The notes: generated by a model not told the origin, from the letters alone. A stretch of 64,000 nt of DNA from Streptomyces purpureus (GCF_014648195.1 NZ_BMQQ01000005.1:246012-310011), one strand, 5' to 3'. Shown: positions 24,880-34,559, counted from the first letter of the stretch. Program-made: numbers and translations.

Positions 24880-26184
24880 ATGACCACCGTCCGCCGCAGC
24901 GCCGCCACGCTCGTCGCCACCGCACTGCTGTGCACCGGTGCCGTCGGAGCCGTCGCCCCCGCCGCGACCGCCGCGCCCTCCCCGAAGCCGACGACACCGA
25001 CGCTCCCGGCCGGCCTGTACGGCACGAAGGACCCGACGTACGACGGAGTCTGGCGGCAGTCCCTCGCGTTCCTGGCCCAGCAGACGGCCGGGGTGAAGCC
25101 CGCCCAGGTGTCCGTGGACTGGCTGCTCGGCCAGCAGTGCGGCAGCGGCGCCTTCGCCTCGTACCGCCCCGACCCGGCCAAGACCTGCGACCCGGCCACC
25201 ATGCTGGACGTCAACGCCACCGCCGTCGCCGTGCAGGCGCTCAACGGCATCGAGCGGAACCCGGCGACCGCGACCGCCGCCACCACGGCCTCCGCCGGGC
25301 CGAGCCCGGCCGTGCACCCGGTCAGCGCGGCCGTCGCCGCCGGAGCGGGCTGGCTCAAGGGCGCGCAGAACAAGGACGGCGGCTGGGGCTACAACCCCGG
25401 CAGCCCCAGCGACGCCAACTCCACCGCGCTCGTCGTCAGCACCCTCGCCGCCCTCGGCCAGCAGCCGGGCGCCGTGAAGTCCGCGGCCGGCAAGAGCCCG
25501 TACGACGCACTGATCACCTTCGCCAAGCCGTGCGCCGACAAGGACGGCCCGGGCGCCTTCGCCTACCAGCCCGACAAGACCGGCAAGCTCTTCGCCAACG
25601 GCGACGCCACCGCCGCCGCCACCCTCGCCGGGCTCGGCAAGCCGATGAACACCCGTGGTGTGAAGCCGGATCAGAAGCCCACCTGCGAGGACATGGACGA
25701 GCGCACCGCCGAGCGGGTCGCCCGCAACGGCGCCTCCTACCTCGCCACCGCGCTCGCGAAGACCGGCCACCTCGTCCAGCCGCCGATGCCCGGCGCCACC
25801 GACCCCACCCCGAAGCCGGACTTCGGCAACACCGCCGACGCCGTGGTCGCCCTCGCCGCCGCCGGGCACGGCCCCCAGGCCATGCCCGCACTGAGCTGGC
25901 TGGAGAAGAACTCCCCGGCCTGGGCGAAGGAGAACGGCCCCGCCGCCTACGCCCAGCTGGTCTTCGCCGCGCACGCCATGGGCGCCAACCTCCGTGACTT
26001 CGGCGGCACCGACCTCGTCGAGCAGCTGAACGCCACCGGGCCCGCGCCGCAGGCCCCCACCGGCAGCCCCGACACCGCCGAGGACGAGGACTTCAACGTG
26101 TGGTGGATCGTCGGTATCGGCCTGCTCGCCGGTGTCGGCGTGGGCTTCCTGCTCAGCGGCCGCCGCAAGGGGAAGCAGCAGTGA
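24880..26184 (+). CDS. Secreted, membrane-anchored alpha/alpha-barrel protein under B12 riboswitch
   Basis: A 434-residue surface protein. A signal peptide (TLVATALLCTGAVGAVAPAATAAPS, residues about 10-34) leads to repeated helix-hairpin units of the prenyltransferase/squalene-cyclase fold: WLLGQQCGSGAFASYRP, WLKGAQNKDGGWGYNPGSPS and repeated NTADAVVALAAAG-type helices. The C-terminus has an acidic stretch, a transmembrane helix (WWIVGIGLLAGVGVGFLL) and a basic tail, so the barrel is outside and anchored. Eukaryotic cobalamin carriers (intrinsic factor, transcobalamin) use the same alpha/alpha barrel fold to hold B12, and this gene is the first after a cobalamin riboswitch and precedes an ECF transporter. 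I infer that it captures a corrinoid. It is often named prenyltransferase only because of the fold. ATG 24880 has AGGAGAGG upstream. Confidence 0.85.
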   Translation: MTTVRRSAATLVATALLCTGAVGAVAPAATAAPSPKPTTPTLPAGLYGTKDPTYDGVWRQSLAFLAQQTAGVKPAQVSVDWLLGQQCGSGAFASYRPDPAKTCDPATMLDVNATAVAVQALNGIERNPATATAATTASAGPSPAVHPVSAAVAAGAGWLKGAQNKDGGWGYNPGSPSDANSTALVVSTLAALGQQPGAVKSAAGKSPYDALITFAKPCADKDGPGAFAYQPDKTGKLFANGDATAAATLAGLGKPMNTRGVKPDQKPTCEDMDERTAERVARNGASYLATALAKTGHLVQPPMPGATDPTPKPDFGNTADAVVALAAAGHGPQAMPALSWLEKNSPAWAKENGPAAYAQLVFAAHAMGANLRDFGGTDLVEQLNATGPAPQAPTGSPDTAEDEDFNVWWIVGIGLLAGVGVGFLLSGRRKGKQQ

Positions 26185-26855
26185 GGGCCGCGCGCCGGCT
26201 CCTGTCGGCGCTGGCCCTGGGTGCCGTGCTGACCGGGCTCGGCGCCGGGCCGGCGCAGGCCGCCGGATACCGCTACTGGTCGTTCTGGCAGGGCGGCGCG
26301 GGCGGGACCTGGGCGTACGCGACGCAGGGCCCGGCCACCGCCCGCCCGGCCGACGGCGACGTCACCGGCTACCGCTTCTCCGTCAGCGAGGACTCGGCCG
26401 ACTCGTCCCGGCCGCGTACCGCCCCCGACTTCGCCGCCCTGTGCGCCGCCGTGCCGGCCAAGGACGGTATGAAGCGGGTCGGGGTCGTCGTCGACTTCGG
26501 GGCCCCGGCCGACGCGCCCAAGGGCGAGACACCGCCCGAGCCGAAGACCGGCTGCGCGCAGGTGGCGCCCGAGGCGACCGCCGCGGAGGCGCTGGCGGCC
26601 GTCGCCAAGCCGCTGCGCTACAACGACCAGGCGCTGCTGTGCGGGATCGCCGGATATCCGCGGACGGGCTGCGGCGAACAGGTGGCGGAGAAGACCGGGT
26701 CCGCCCCGGCGGCCTCGTCGCCCTCCCCCGCCGCCTCGGCCGCCGACGGCAACGACGACGGCGGCCCGTCGGTCGGTGCGTACGCGGGGATCGTGGCCGT
26801 GGCCGCGCTCGCGGGCGGGGCGCTGTGGCAGGCCCGCCGGCGCCGACAGCGCTGA
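26181..26855 (+). CDS. Secreted membrane-anchored protein, SCO2322-like family
   Basis: A 224-residue protein starting at GTG 26181, overlapping the previous stop by 4 bp. A signal peptide (LLSALALGAVLTGLGAGPAQAA) leads to an extracellular domain with Trp/Tyr-rich start (YRYWSFWQGGAGGTWAYATQ, residues 26-45) and paired Cys (DFAALCAAVP, TGCAQV, LLCGIAGYPRTGCGEQ). A Ser/Ala/Pro-rich stalk and a C-terminal helix (AYAGIVAVAALAGGALW) with Arg tail form the anchor. It resembles a family named after S. coelicolor SCO2322 (from memory). In the operon it sits between the barrel protein and the T component, so a partner role in substrate capture or delivery is likely. No catalytic motif. Confidence 0.8.
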   Translation: MRAARRLLSALALGAVLTGLGAGPAQAAGYRYWSFWQGGAGGTWAYATQGPATARPADGDVTGYRFSVSEDSADSSRPRTAPDFAALCAAVPAKDGMKRVGVVVDFGAPADAPKGETPPEPKTGCAQVAPEATAAEALAAVAKPLRYNDQALLCGIAGYPRTGCGEQVAEKTGSAPAASSPSPAASAADGNDDGGPSVGAYAGIVAVAALAGGALWQARRRRQR

Positions 26856-27976
26856 TGGCGTTCCCGTCCGGGACGACGCTCCGCCCGCTGCGCGCCCCCG
26901 AGGCGAACCGGAGCAACGCCCTGCACGCCGGGGCCTGGTGGCTGTGGGCGCTTGGGCTTGCCACCGCCGCGTCCCGCACCACCAATCCGCTGCTCCTCGG
27001 TCTGCTCGTGGGCGTGGCGGGATATGTGGTGGCGGCCCGGCGCACGGACGCGCCATGGGCCCGCTCGTACGGCGCGTTCGTGAAGCTGGGGCTGTTCGTG
27101 GTCGCGGTCCGGCTCGTCTTCACGATGGCCCTCGGCTCGCCGATCCCGGGGACGCATGTGCTCTTCACCGTGCCGGAGGTGCCGCTGCCCGACTGGGTGC
27201 AAGGGGTGCGGATCGGCGGCCGGTTCACCGCCGAGCAGCTGGTGTTCGCGCTGTACGACGGCGCGAAGCTGGCGACCCTGCTGATCTGTGTGGGCGCGGC
27301 GAACGCGCTCGCCAACCCGGCGCGGCTGCTGAAGTCGCTGCCGGGAGCGCTGTACGAGGCCGGGGTCGCGGTCGTGGTGGCGATGACGTTCGCGCCGAAC
27401 ATGGTCGCGGACGTGGTGCGGCTGCGGACGGCGCGGCGGCTGCGCGGGCGGCCGACGGGCGGCGTGAAGGCGGTGCTCCAGATCGGGCTGCCGGTGCTGG
27501 AAGGCGCGTTGGAGCGGTCGATCGCGGTGGCCGCGTCGATGGACGCGCGGGGGTACGGGCGGACGGCCGAGGTCCCGGCGGCGGTGCGGCGGACGACGAA
27601 CGTGCTGACGCTGGGCGGGCTGCTTGGGGTGTGCGCCGGTTCGTACGGGCTGCTCGCGGCGTCCGGAGCGGGGTACGGGTTTCCGGTGCTGGTGGGCGGT
27701 CTGCTGGCGGCGGCGGGCGGCCTCGCCCTCGGTGGGCGCAGGTCGGTCCGTACCCGCTACCGGCCCGACCGGTGGGGCGTACGCGCCTGGCTGGTGGCCG
27801 GGTCCGGCGTGGCCGTCGCCGCGCTGATGATCTGGGCGGCGGCGTACGACCCGGGGGCCCTGCACCCGGGGGTCGTCCCGCTGACCGCGCCGCAGCTGCC
27901 GTTGTGGCCGGCGCTTTCCGTACTGGTGGGCCTGGTGCCCGCGTTCGTGGCCCCGGTGCCGAAGGAGTCGTCGTGA
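26855..27976 (+). CDS. ECF transporter T component (CbiQ/EcfT-like)
   Basis: A 373-residue membrane protein, the energy-coupling transmembrane component of an ECF vitamin/metal importer. Several hydrophobic helices lie in residues 25-75 and 88-110, then a large cytoplasmic-side region carrying the two Ala-Arg-Gly-type coupling motifs: MTFAPNMVADVVRLRTARRL and IAVAASMDARGYGR (the ARG motif, near residue 227). Further helices near 245-300 and 310-365 follow. ATG 26855 overlaps the upstream stop by one base (TGATG), and its own stop overlaps the next start, showing strict translational coupling. The family assignment is firm; the substrate comes from the riboswitch context. Confidence 0.9.
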   Translation: MAFPSGTTLRPLRAPEANRSNALHAGAWWLWALGLATAASRTTNPLLLGLLVGVAGYVVAARRTDAPWARSYGAFVKLGLFVVAVRLVFTMALGSPIPGTHVLFTVPEVPLPDWVQGVRIGGRFTAEQLVFALYDGAKLATLLICVGAANALANPARLLKSLPGALYEAGVAVVVAMTFAPNMVADVVRLRTARRLRGRPTGGVKAVLQIGLPVLEGALERSIAVAASMDARGYGRTAEVPAAVRRTTNVLTLGGLLGVCAGSYGLLAASGAGYGFPVLVGGLLAAAGGLALGGRRSVRTRYRPDRWGVRAWLVAGSGVAVAALMIWAAAYDPGALHPGVVPLTAPQLPLWPALSVLVGLVPAFVAPVPKESS

Positions 27977-30036
27977 TCCGGTTCGAGAACGTCTCGGTGA
28001 CGTACACAGGCGCGTCGGCTCCGACGCTGGCGGCCGTGGACCTGGAGGTGCCGGAGGGGGAACTGGTGCTGCTGGTCGGCCCGTCGGGGGTCGGCAAGTC
28101 CACGCTGCTCGGGGCGGTGTCGGGTCTTGTGCCGCACTTCACGGGCGGGACGCTGCGGGGCCGGGTGACGGTCGACGGCCGCGACACGCGTCTGCACAAG
28201 CCGCGGGAGCTGGCGGACGTCGTGGGGACGGTCGGGCAGGACCCCCTTGCCCATTTCGTCACGGACACGGTCGAGGACGAGCTCGCGTACGGGATGGAGT
28301 CGCTGGGGCTCGCGCCGGAGGTGATGCGGCGCCGGGTGGAGGAGACGCTCGACCTGCTGGGCCTGGCGGAGCTCCGCGACCGTCCGATCGCGACGCTCTC
28401 GGGTGGGCAGCAGCAGCGGGTCGCGATCGGTTCCGTGCTGACCCCGCACCCCAAGGTCCTCGTCCTCGACGAGCCGACGTCGGCGCTGGACCCGGGGGCG
28501 GCGGAGGACGTCCTCGCGGTGCTCCAGCGGCTGGTGCACGACCTGGGCACGACGGTCCTGATGGCGGAGCACCGGCTGGAGAGGGTGGTGCAGTACGCGG
28601 ACCGGGTGGTCCTCCTTCCGGAGGGGGTCATGGGCCCACCGGCCGACATCATGTCGCTGTCGCCGGTGTTTCCGCCGGTGGTGGACCTGGGGCGGCTGGC
28701 GGGGTGGTCGCCACTGCCGCTGACGGTGCGGGATGCCCGGCGGCGCGCCGGGGATCTGCGCGCCCGCCTGGCGGGCCGCGCGCCTGCGCCCGCGGCGGCT
28801 GGGCCGACGGGGCCGACCGGTTGTTCGGCTCCGCCGGCGTCCGGCTCCGCGGCGTCCGGGCCGACGGCGCCGGGGGCGGGGCCTGGGCCGGCGGGGCCGA
28901 CGGCGGGGCGGGGTGGGGGTTCAACCCCGCCGGCGTCCGACCCCGCGGCGCCTGGGCCGACGGCGGGTGGGGGCCCTGCGGGGCTTCTCCCCCACCCCGC
29001 CCCTTCCCGTAACTGGGGGCTCCGCCCCCAGACCCCCGCGCCTCAAACGCCGGCGGGGCTGAACATGCCCGCGCCCACCGACCCCCGGCCGGGCCCCCGA
29101 CCCCCCACGCTTCGAACCCCGGCGGGGCTGAATACCCCGCCGCAGGGCGCGGGGGCGGCAGCCCCCGTCGAGGAGCCCCCCACCAGGCCCCGGCAGGGTT
29201 TCGGGAAGGGGCGGGGTGGGGGGATCTCCCGGTTCTGGCGACGCCGCACCGACGCCCCGGCGCCCGTACCCACCTCCACCCCCTCCCCGCTCCTCGCCGT
29301 CGACGCCCTCGGCGTCCGCCGCGGGCGCGTCGAGGCGCTCCGGCGGGTGGATCTGCGCGTCCGGGCCGGCGAGACCGTCGCGCTCATGGGGCGTAACGGC
29401 GCCGGCAAGTCGACGCTGCTCAACGCGCTCGTGGGCACGCTCGCGCCCACCTCCGGCAGCGTCCTCGTCGGGGGACGGGTGCCGCACCGGACCGCGCCGC
29501 AGGAGCTGATCCGGGAGGTGGGGCTCGTACCGCAGGAGCCGCGCGATCTGTTGTACGCGGACACCGTGGCCGCCGAGTGCGCCGCCGCCGACGCCGACGC
29601 GGGTGCCCCGCCGGGGACCTGCCGGGCCCTGGTGTCGGAGCTGGTGCCGGGCGTGGCGGACGACACGCATCCCCGGGACCTGTCCGAGGGGCAGCGGCTG
29701 ACGCTCGCGCTCGCCGTCGTCCTCACCGGCCGCCCCCCGCTGCTGCTGCTCGACGAGCCGACGCGGGGTCTCGACTACGCCGCCAAGGGCCGGCTGGTGC
29801 GGATCCTGACCGGGCTGGCCGCCGAGGGGCACGGCATCGTCCTCGCCACGCACGACGTGGAGCTCGCCGCCGAGCTGGCCCACCGGGTGGTGATCCTCGC
29901 CGACGGGGAGGTCGTGGCGGACGGCCCGGCGGCGGAGGTCGTCACGTCCTCGCCGGCCTTCGCGCCGCAGGTGGCGAAGATCCTCGCGCCGGGGCCGTGG
30001 CTCACCGTCGGACAGGTCCGGGAGGCCCTGCGATGA
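27973..30036 (+). CDS. Fused ECF ATPase (EcfA1-EcfA2) with long low-complexity linker
   Basis: A 687-residue fusion of two ABC ATPases. The first (about 1-245) has Walker A GPSGVGKSTLL, Q-loop VGQDPLAHF, signature LSGGQQQRVAIG and Walker B VLVLDEPTSALD. The second (about 435-687) has Walker A GRNGAGKSTLL, a weaker signature LSEGQRLTLALA and Walker B LLLLDEPTRGLD, then the D-loop and H-loop (ATHDVE). Between them, about residues 275-425 are Pro/Gly/Ala-rich, with translated copies of a non-coding repeat. GTG 27973 overlaps the CbiQ-like stop by 4 bp, and the stop overlaps the S-component start by 4 bp. It energises the importer with the T and S components. Confidence 0.9.
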   Translation: MIRFENVSVTYTGASAPTLAAVDLEVPEGELVLLVGPSGVGKSTLLGAVSGLVPHFTGGTLRGRVTVDGRDTRLHKPRELADVVGTVGQDPLAHFVTDTVEDELAYGMESLGLAPEVMRRRVEETLDLLGLAELRDRPIATLSGGQQQRVAIGSVLTPHPKVLVLDEPTSALDPGAAEDVLAVLQRLVHDLGTTVLMAEHRLERVVQYADRVVLLPEGVMGPPADIMSLSPVFPPVVDLGRLAGWSPLPLTVRDARRRAGDLRARLAGRAPAPAAAGPTGPTGCSAPPASGSAASGPTAPGAGPGPAGPTAGRGGGSTPPASDPAAPGPTAGGGPAGLLPHPAPSRNWGLRPQTPAPQTPAGLNMPAPTDPRPGPRPPTLRTPAGLNTPPQGAGAAAPVEEPPTRPRQGFGKGRGGGISRFWRRRTDAPAPVPTSTPSPLLAVDALGVRRGRVEALRRVDLRVRAGETVALMGRNGAGKSTLLNALVGTLAPTSGSVLVGGRVPHRTAPQELIREVGLVPQEPRDLLYADTVAAECAAADADAGAPPGTCRALVSELVPGVADDTHPRDLSEGQRLTLALAVVLTGRPPLLLLDEPTRGLDYAAKGRLVRILTGLAAEGHGIVLATHDVELAAELAHRVVILADGEVVADGPAAEVVTSSPAFAPQVAKILAPGPWLTVGQVREALR
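28795..29240. repeat. Non-coding-type repeats captured as inter-domain linker
   Basis: Within the fused ATPase gene lie repeated GGCGGGGCTGAA-type modules and GC-rich hairpins such as CTGGGGGCTCCGCCCCCAG, resembling repeats that normally sit between genes in Streptomyces. Copies are near 29055, 29122 and, on the other strand, 28921. They remain in frame with the ATPase domains. Confidence 0.6.
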
Positions 30037-30920
30037 GCGGGACGGACGGGAAGAGCGGCGCCCGGCCGCTGCGCCTCGGGCCGCGCTCTGCCGCCGCGCT
30101 CGCGCTGATCACCACGGTCGGGGTGGTCGCCTTCGGCTGGCCGCTGCTCGCGGACGGTGACAGCGCGGTCACGGATCACGCGGCCGACGCCCCGTGGCTG
30201 TTCGCTGCGCTGCTGCCGCTTCTGGTCGCGGTCGTGGTGGCCACGATCGCGGACGCGGGCATGGACGCGAAGGCCGTGGCGATGCTGGGCGTCCTCGCCG
30301 CCGTCGGCGCGGCGCTGCGGCCGCTGGGGGCGGGGACGGCCGGTCTGGAGCCGATGTTCTTCCTGATGGTGCTGAGCGGCCGGGTCCTGGGGCCGGGCTT
30401 CGGCTTCGTCCTGGGCGCGGTGACGATGTTCGCGTCCGCGCTGCTCACGGGCGGGGTCGGGCCGTGGATGCCGTTCCAGATGCTGTCGATGGCGTGGTTC
30501 ACGATGGGCGCGGGGCTGCTGCCGGGCCCGGAGCGGCTGCGCGGCCGGGGCGAGCTGCTGATGCTGGCGGGGTACGGGGCCGTGGCGGCGTTCGCGTACG
30601 GCACGGTCATGAATCTGCAGGGCTGGGTGCTGCTGCAGGGGATCGGTACGGGCATCGCCTTTCAGCCGGGCGAGCCGGTCCACGAGAACCTGGTCCGGTT
30701 CGCGGCGTACTGCCTGGCGACCTCGATGGGCTGGGATCTGGGGCGCGCGGCCCTGACCGTCGTACTGACGCTGACCGTCGGCGGGACGCTGCTGAAGGCG
30801 CTGCGAAGGGCGACCAGGAGAGCCAACTTCGAGGCCCAGGTCACATTTGAGGGCCCTGCCCCTGAGGCGCAGGTCACAGCGGAGGGTCCCGGCACGGTGA
30901 GGCGCCCCACAGGACCTTAG
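30033..30920 (+). CDS. ECF transporter S component (substrate binding)
   Basis: A 295-residue integral membrane protein, the substrate-binding S component. About six helices can be seen: ALALITTVGVVAFGWPLL (21-38), LFAALLPLLVAVVVATI (about 52-68), AMLGVLAAVGAALRPLG (about 79-95), EPMFFLMVLSGRVLGPG (about 102-118), FVLGAVTMFASALLTGG and WFTMGAGLLP. The PMFFLMVLSGRVLGPGFGFV region is the conserved S-component part. The tail (about 255-295) is polar. It is not CbiM-like, so cobalt transport is less likely than uptake of an organic vitamin; the cobalamin riboswitch suggests B12 or a precursor. The ATG at 30033 overlaps the ATPase stop by 4 bp. Confidence 0.85.
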   Translation: MSGTDGKSGARPLRLGPRSAAALALITTVGVVAFGWPLLADGDSAVTDHAADAPWLFAALLPLLVAVVVATIADAGMDAKAVAMLGVLAAVGAALRPLGAGTAGLEPMFFLMVLSGRVLGPGFGFVLGAVTMFASALLTGGVGPWMPFQMLSMAWFTMGAGLLPGPERLRGRGELLMLAGYGAVAAFAYGTVMNLQGWVLLQGIGTGIAFQPGEPVHENLVRFAAYCLATSMGWDLGRAALTVVLTLTVGGTLLKALRRATRRANFEAQVTFEGPAPEAQVTAEGPGTVRRPTGP

Positions 30921-30922
30921 TC

Positions 30923-30950
30923 CTCCCCTAGGGGGAGTAGTAGATCTTTT
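30923..30950 (+). terminator. Terminator after the ECF operon
   Basis: A short hairpin CTCCCC-TAG-GGGGAG (30923-30937) lies 2 bp after the S-component stop and is followed by TCTTTT (30945-30950), which fits intrinsic termination of the riboswitch operon. Confidence 0.6.
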
Positions 30951-31200
30951 AGGGGGCCCTGAGGGCCCGGAAATCGACCCGCGACCTGCACATATGCGCA
31001 ATATGCCCGTCTTGGGACCTTTGCCGGGGATGCGATGCGGGCTAGTAAGAGGGGTCGTTGCAGCGGGCTTCCCGGCCTGCTTGTCTGGATGACGTCGCCG
31101 GGCACCGCCGCAGCGTGGTGCCGGCAGCCAACTCCCCCACCCCCTGGTGTGGTTCCGGCTTGCCTGGCGACAGCCAATGTCCCCGACGTTAGGTCGATCT
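30951..31200 (+). ncRNA. Candidate structured leader, possibly c-di-AMP riboswitch
   Basis: About 230 bp without a gene precede the lysozyme-like gene. It contains GGGGATGCGATGCGGGC and a final GTGCCGGCAGCCAACTCCCC (31120-31139), which recalls the closing part of ydaO-type c-di-AMP riboswitches (CCGACAGCTAACCTCG), known in front of streptomycete cell-wall hydrolase genes. The match is partial and from memory, so the type is a guess. Confidence 0.35.
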
Positions 31201-31602
31201 GTGTTCCGCTCGCTCGCCGCTCGTGTCACCACCCGCAAGAAGTCCGTCGCCGTCACCGCAGCCGTGCTGCTGGGCGCCTCGGGAGCGGTGCTCGGCACGA
31301 CCGCGCCGGCTTCGGCCGCGACTCCGCAGGAGATCGCCCGGAAGATCGTCCCGGCCGACCAGTTCGCCTCGTTCAGCAAGATCGTTGAGCACGAGTCGCA
31401 CTGGAAGCACACTGCCACCAACCCCTCCAGCGGCGCGTACGGCCTGGTCCAGGCCCTGCCGGCCTCCAAGATGGCCACCGCCGGTGCCGACTGGAAGACC
31501 AACCCCGCCACCCAGATCAAGTGGGGTCTGGACTACATGAACGACCGCTACGGCAGCCCGAACGCCGCCTGGTCCTTCTGGCAGGCCAACGGCTGGTACT
31601 AA
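31201..31602 (+). CDS. Secreted lysozyme-like transglycosylase (SLT domain)
   Basis: A 133-residue secreted muralytic protein. Signal peptide: positive start (VFRSLAARVTTRKK), hydrophobic core (AVTAAVLLGASGAVLG) and cleavage after PASAA near residue 40. The mature part has the SLT/Transglycosylase fold: the catalytic Glu lies in FSKIVEHESHWKHTATNPSS (Glu at about residue 64), then GAYGLVQALPASKMA and the closing IKWGLDYMNDRYGSPNAAWS. Relatives act in spore germination and growth in Streptomyces. GTG 31201 was preferred; an ATG at 31177 would add 8 residues. The long leader upstream may be regulatory. A strong terminator follows at 31637. Confidence 0.88.
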   Translation: MFRSLAARVTTRKKSVAVTAAVLLGASGAVLGTTAPASAATPQEIARKIVPADQFASFSKIVEHESHWKHTATNPSSGAYGLVQALPASKMATAGADWKTNPATQIKWGLDYMNDRYGSPNAAWSFWQANGWY

Positions 31603-31636
31603 GCCGCCGGTACGAAGCCGCCGCATGTGACGACAC

Positions 31637-31673
31637 GCCCTGGTGGGTGACCGCGAAGGTCGCCCACCAGGGC
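31637..31673. terminator. Strong bidirectional hairpin terminator
   Basis: Arms GCCCTGGTGGGTGACC (31637-31652) and GGTCGCCCACCAGGGC (31658-31673) pair over 16 bp with one G-T wobble and a 5-nt loop. It separates the lysozyme-like gene from the convergent thiolase. Confidence 0.8.
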
Positions 31674-31725
31674 TTCGTCATGTCCGGGACGGCGTCACGC
31701 GCGGGGCGTGATGCCCTGGGACGGC

Positions 31726-33072
<1,347 letters not shown>

Positions 33073-33122
33073 CTACAAGCCATTCCGCGCGCAACAGTTC
33101 CGGCTGCGGCTCTTGCTACTTG

Positions 33123-33136
33123 TAGAACTCGTTACT
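33123..33136. promoter_or_regulatory. KstR-like operator before cyp125
   Basis: TAGAACTCGTTACT has the full AAC-NN-GTT core and differs from the consensus only at the last base. It lies 47 bp before the cyp125 start and 17 bp from the second palindrome. Confidence 0.55.
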
Positions 33137-33152
33137 ACCTTTCGGACACCTT

Positions 33153-33167
33153 CTGATGGTCCGTCAG
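33153..33167. promoter_or_regulatory. Second palindromic motif before cyp125
   Basis: CTGATGGTCCGTCAG fits CTGAC-N5-GTCAG with one mismatch. It overlaps an in-frame ATG (33156) that is therefore unlikely to be the start of cyp125, and lies 16 bp before the chosen start. Confidence 0.55.
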
Positions 33168-33182
33168 ACACTGGAGACGCCG

Positions 33183-34430
33183 ATGCCCTGTCCCGCGCTC
33201 CCCGACGGGTTCGACTTCACCGACCCCGATCTGCTCCAGAGCCGCATACCCTTCCCGGAGTTCGCCCAGCTGCGGCAGACCGCTCCGGTGTGGTGGTGCG
33301 CCCAGCCGCGCGGCATCACGGGCTTCGACGACGAGGGGTACTGGGCCGTCACCCGGCACGCGGACGTCAAGTACGTCTCCACACACCCGGAGCTCTTCTC
33401 CTCCACCGCCAACACGGCCGTCATCCGCTTCAACGAGCACATCACCCGCGAACAGATCGAGGTCCAGCGGCTGATCATGCTGAACATGGACCCGCCCGAG
33501 CACACCCGGGTCCGCCAGATCGTCCAGCGCGGCTTCACCCCGAGGGCGATACGGAGTCTGGAAACCGCCTTGCGCGCCCGCGCCCACCGCATCGTCGAGG
33601 AGGCGCGCGAAAACACCGCCGCCGACGGCTCCTTCGACTTCGTCACGCAGATCGCCGTCGAACTCCCCCTCCAGGCCATCGCCGAACTCATCGGCGTCCC
33701 CCAGGAGGACCGGGCCCGTATCTTCGACTGGTCGAACAAGATGGTCGCGTACGACGACCCCGAGTACGCGATCACCGAGGAGGTCGGCGCCGACGCCGCC
33801 ATGGAACTCATCGGCTACTCGATGAACATGGCCGCCGCCCGCAAGGAGTGCCCCGCCCACGACATCGTGACCCAGCTCGTCGCGGCGGAAGGCGAAGGCA
33901 ACCTCAACTCCGACGAGTTCGGCTTCTTCGTCCTGCTCCTCGCCGTCGCCGGCAACGAGACCACACGTAACGCCATCAGCCACGGCATGCACGCCTTCCT
34001 CACCCACCCCGAGGAATGGGAGCGGTACAAGCGCGAGCGCCCCGCCACCACCGCCGAGGAGATCGTCCGCTGGGCCACACCCGTCGTGTCCTTCCAGCGC
34101 ACGGCCACCCAGGACACCGAACTCGGCGGCCAGAAGATCAAGAAGGGCGACCGGGTCGGGCTCTTCTACTCCTCCGCCAACCACGACCCCGAGGTCTTCG
34201 AGCACCCCGAGGTCTTCGACATCACCCGCGACCCCAACCCGCACCTCGGCTTCGGCGGCGGCGGACCGCACTTCTGCCTCGGCAAGTCCCTCGCCATCCA
34301 GGAGATCGACCTCATCTTCAACGCGCTCGCCGACGCACTGCCCGACCTGGAGGCGGTCGGCGACCCGCGCCGGCTGCGCGCGGCCTGGCTCAACGGCATC
34401 AAGGAGCTCCGCGTCCGGGTCCCCGGCTGA
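33183..34430 (+). CDS. cyp125: Cytochrome P450, CYP125-like steroid C26/27-hydroxylase
   Basis: A 415-residue P450. FDFTDPDLLQSRIPFPEFAQ (residues 10-29) and the MLNMDPPEHTRVRQIVQRGF stretch strongly resemble CYP125A1 (Rv3545c), which hydroxylates and oxidises the terminal side-chain carbon of cholesterol. The I-helix is LLLAVAGNETTRNAI (acid/Thr near residue 257), the K-helix is EEIVRWATP (ExxR), and the heme loop is GFGGGGPHFCLGKSLA (Cys near 364). The ATG at 33183 has GGAG 7 bases upstream; an in-frame ATG at 33156 lies in a palindromic operator. Divergent from fadA5, as in mycobacteria. The ferredoxin at 21243 could be a redox partner. Confidence 0.9.
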   Translation: MPCPALPDGFDFTDPDLLQSRIPFPEFAQLRQTAPVWWCAQPRGITGFDDEGYWAVTRHADVKYVSTHPELFSSTANTAVIRFNEHITREQIEVQRLIMLNMDPPEHTRVRQIVQRGFTPRAIRSLETALRARAHRIVEEARENTAADGSFDFVTQIAVELPLQAIAELIGVPQEDRARIFDWSNKMVAYDDPEYAITEEVGADAAMELIGYSMNMAAARKECPAHDIVTQLVAAEGEGNLNSDEFGFFVLLLAVAGNETTRNAISHGMHAFLTHPEEWERYKRERPATTAEEIVRWATPVVSFQRTATQDTELGGQKIKKGDRVGLFYSSANHDPEVFEHPEVFDITRDPNPHLGFGGGGPHFCLGKSLAIQEIDLIFNALADALPDLEAVGDPRRLRAAWLNGIKELRVRVPG

Positions 34431-34559
34431 CCGGCGCCGCCGGAGCGCTCCCCCTGCTCGGGAGGCGGGGGCCTCACCCCCACGCCCCGCCCTCGCCTCC
34501 CGCGACTCCCCTCCACAAGGTTCCGGAACCGGATCTTCCTCACCGGCGTCTGAGCCGTC

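Noticed and set aside
33156..33182. Longer cyp125 start (ATG 33156)
   Set aside because: It lies inside a palindromic operator, has no ribosome-binding site and adds nine residues outside the family alignment; ATG 33183 has GGAG at the right spacing.
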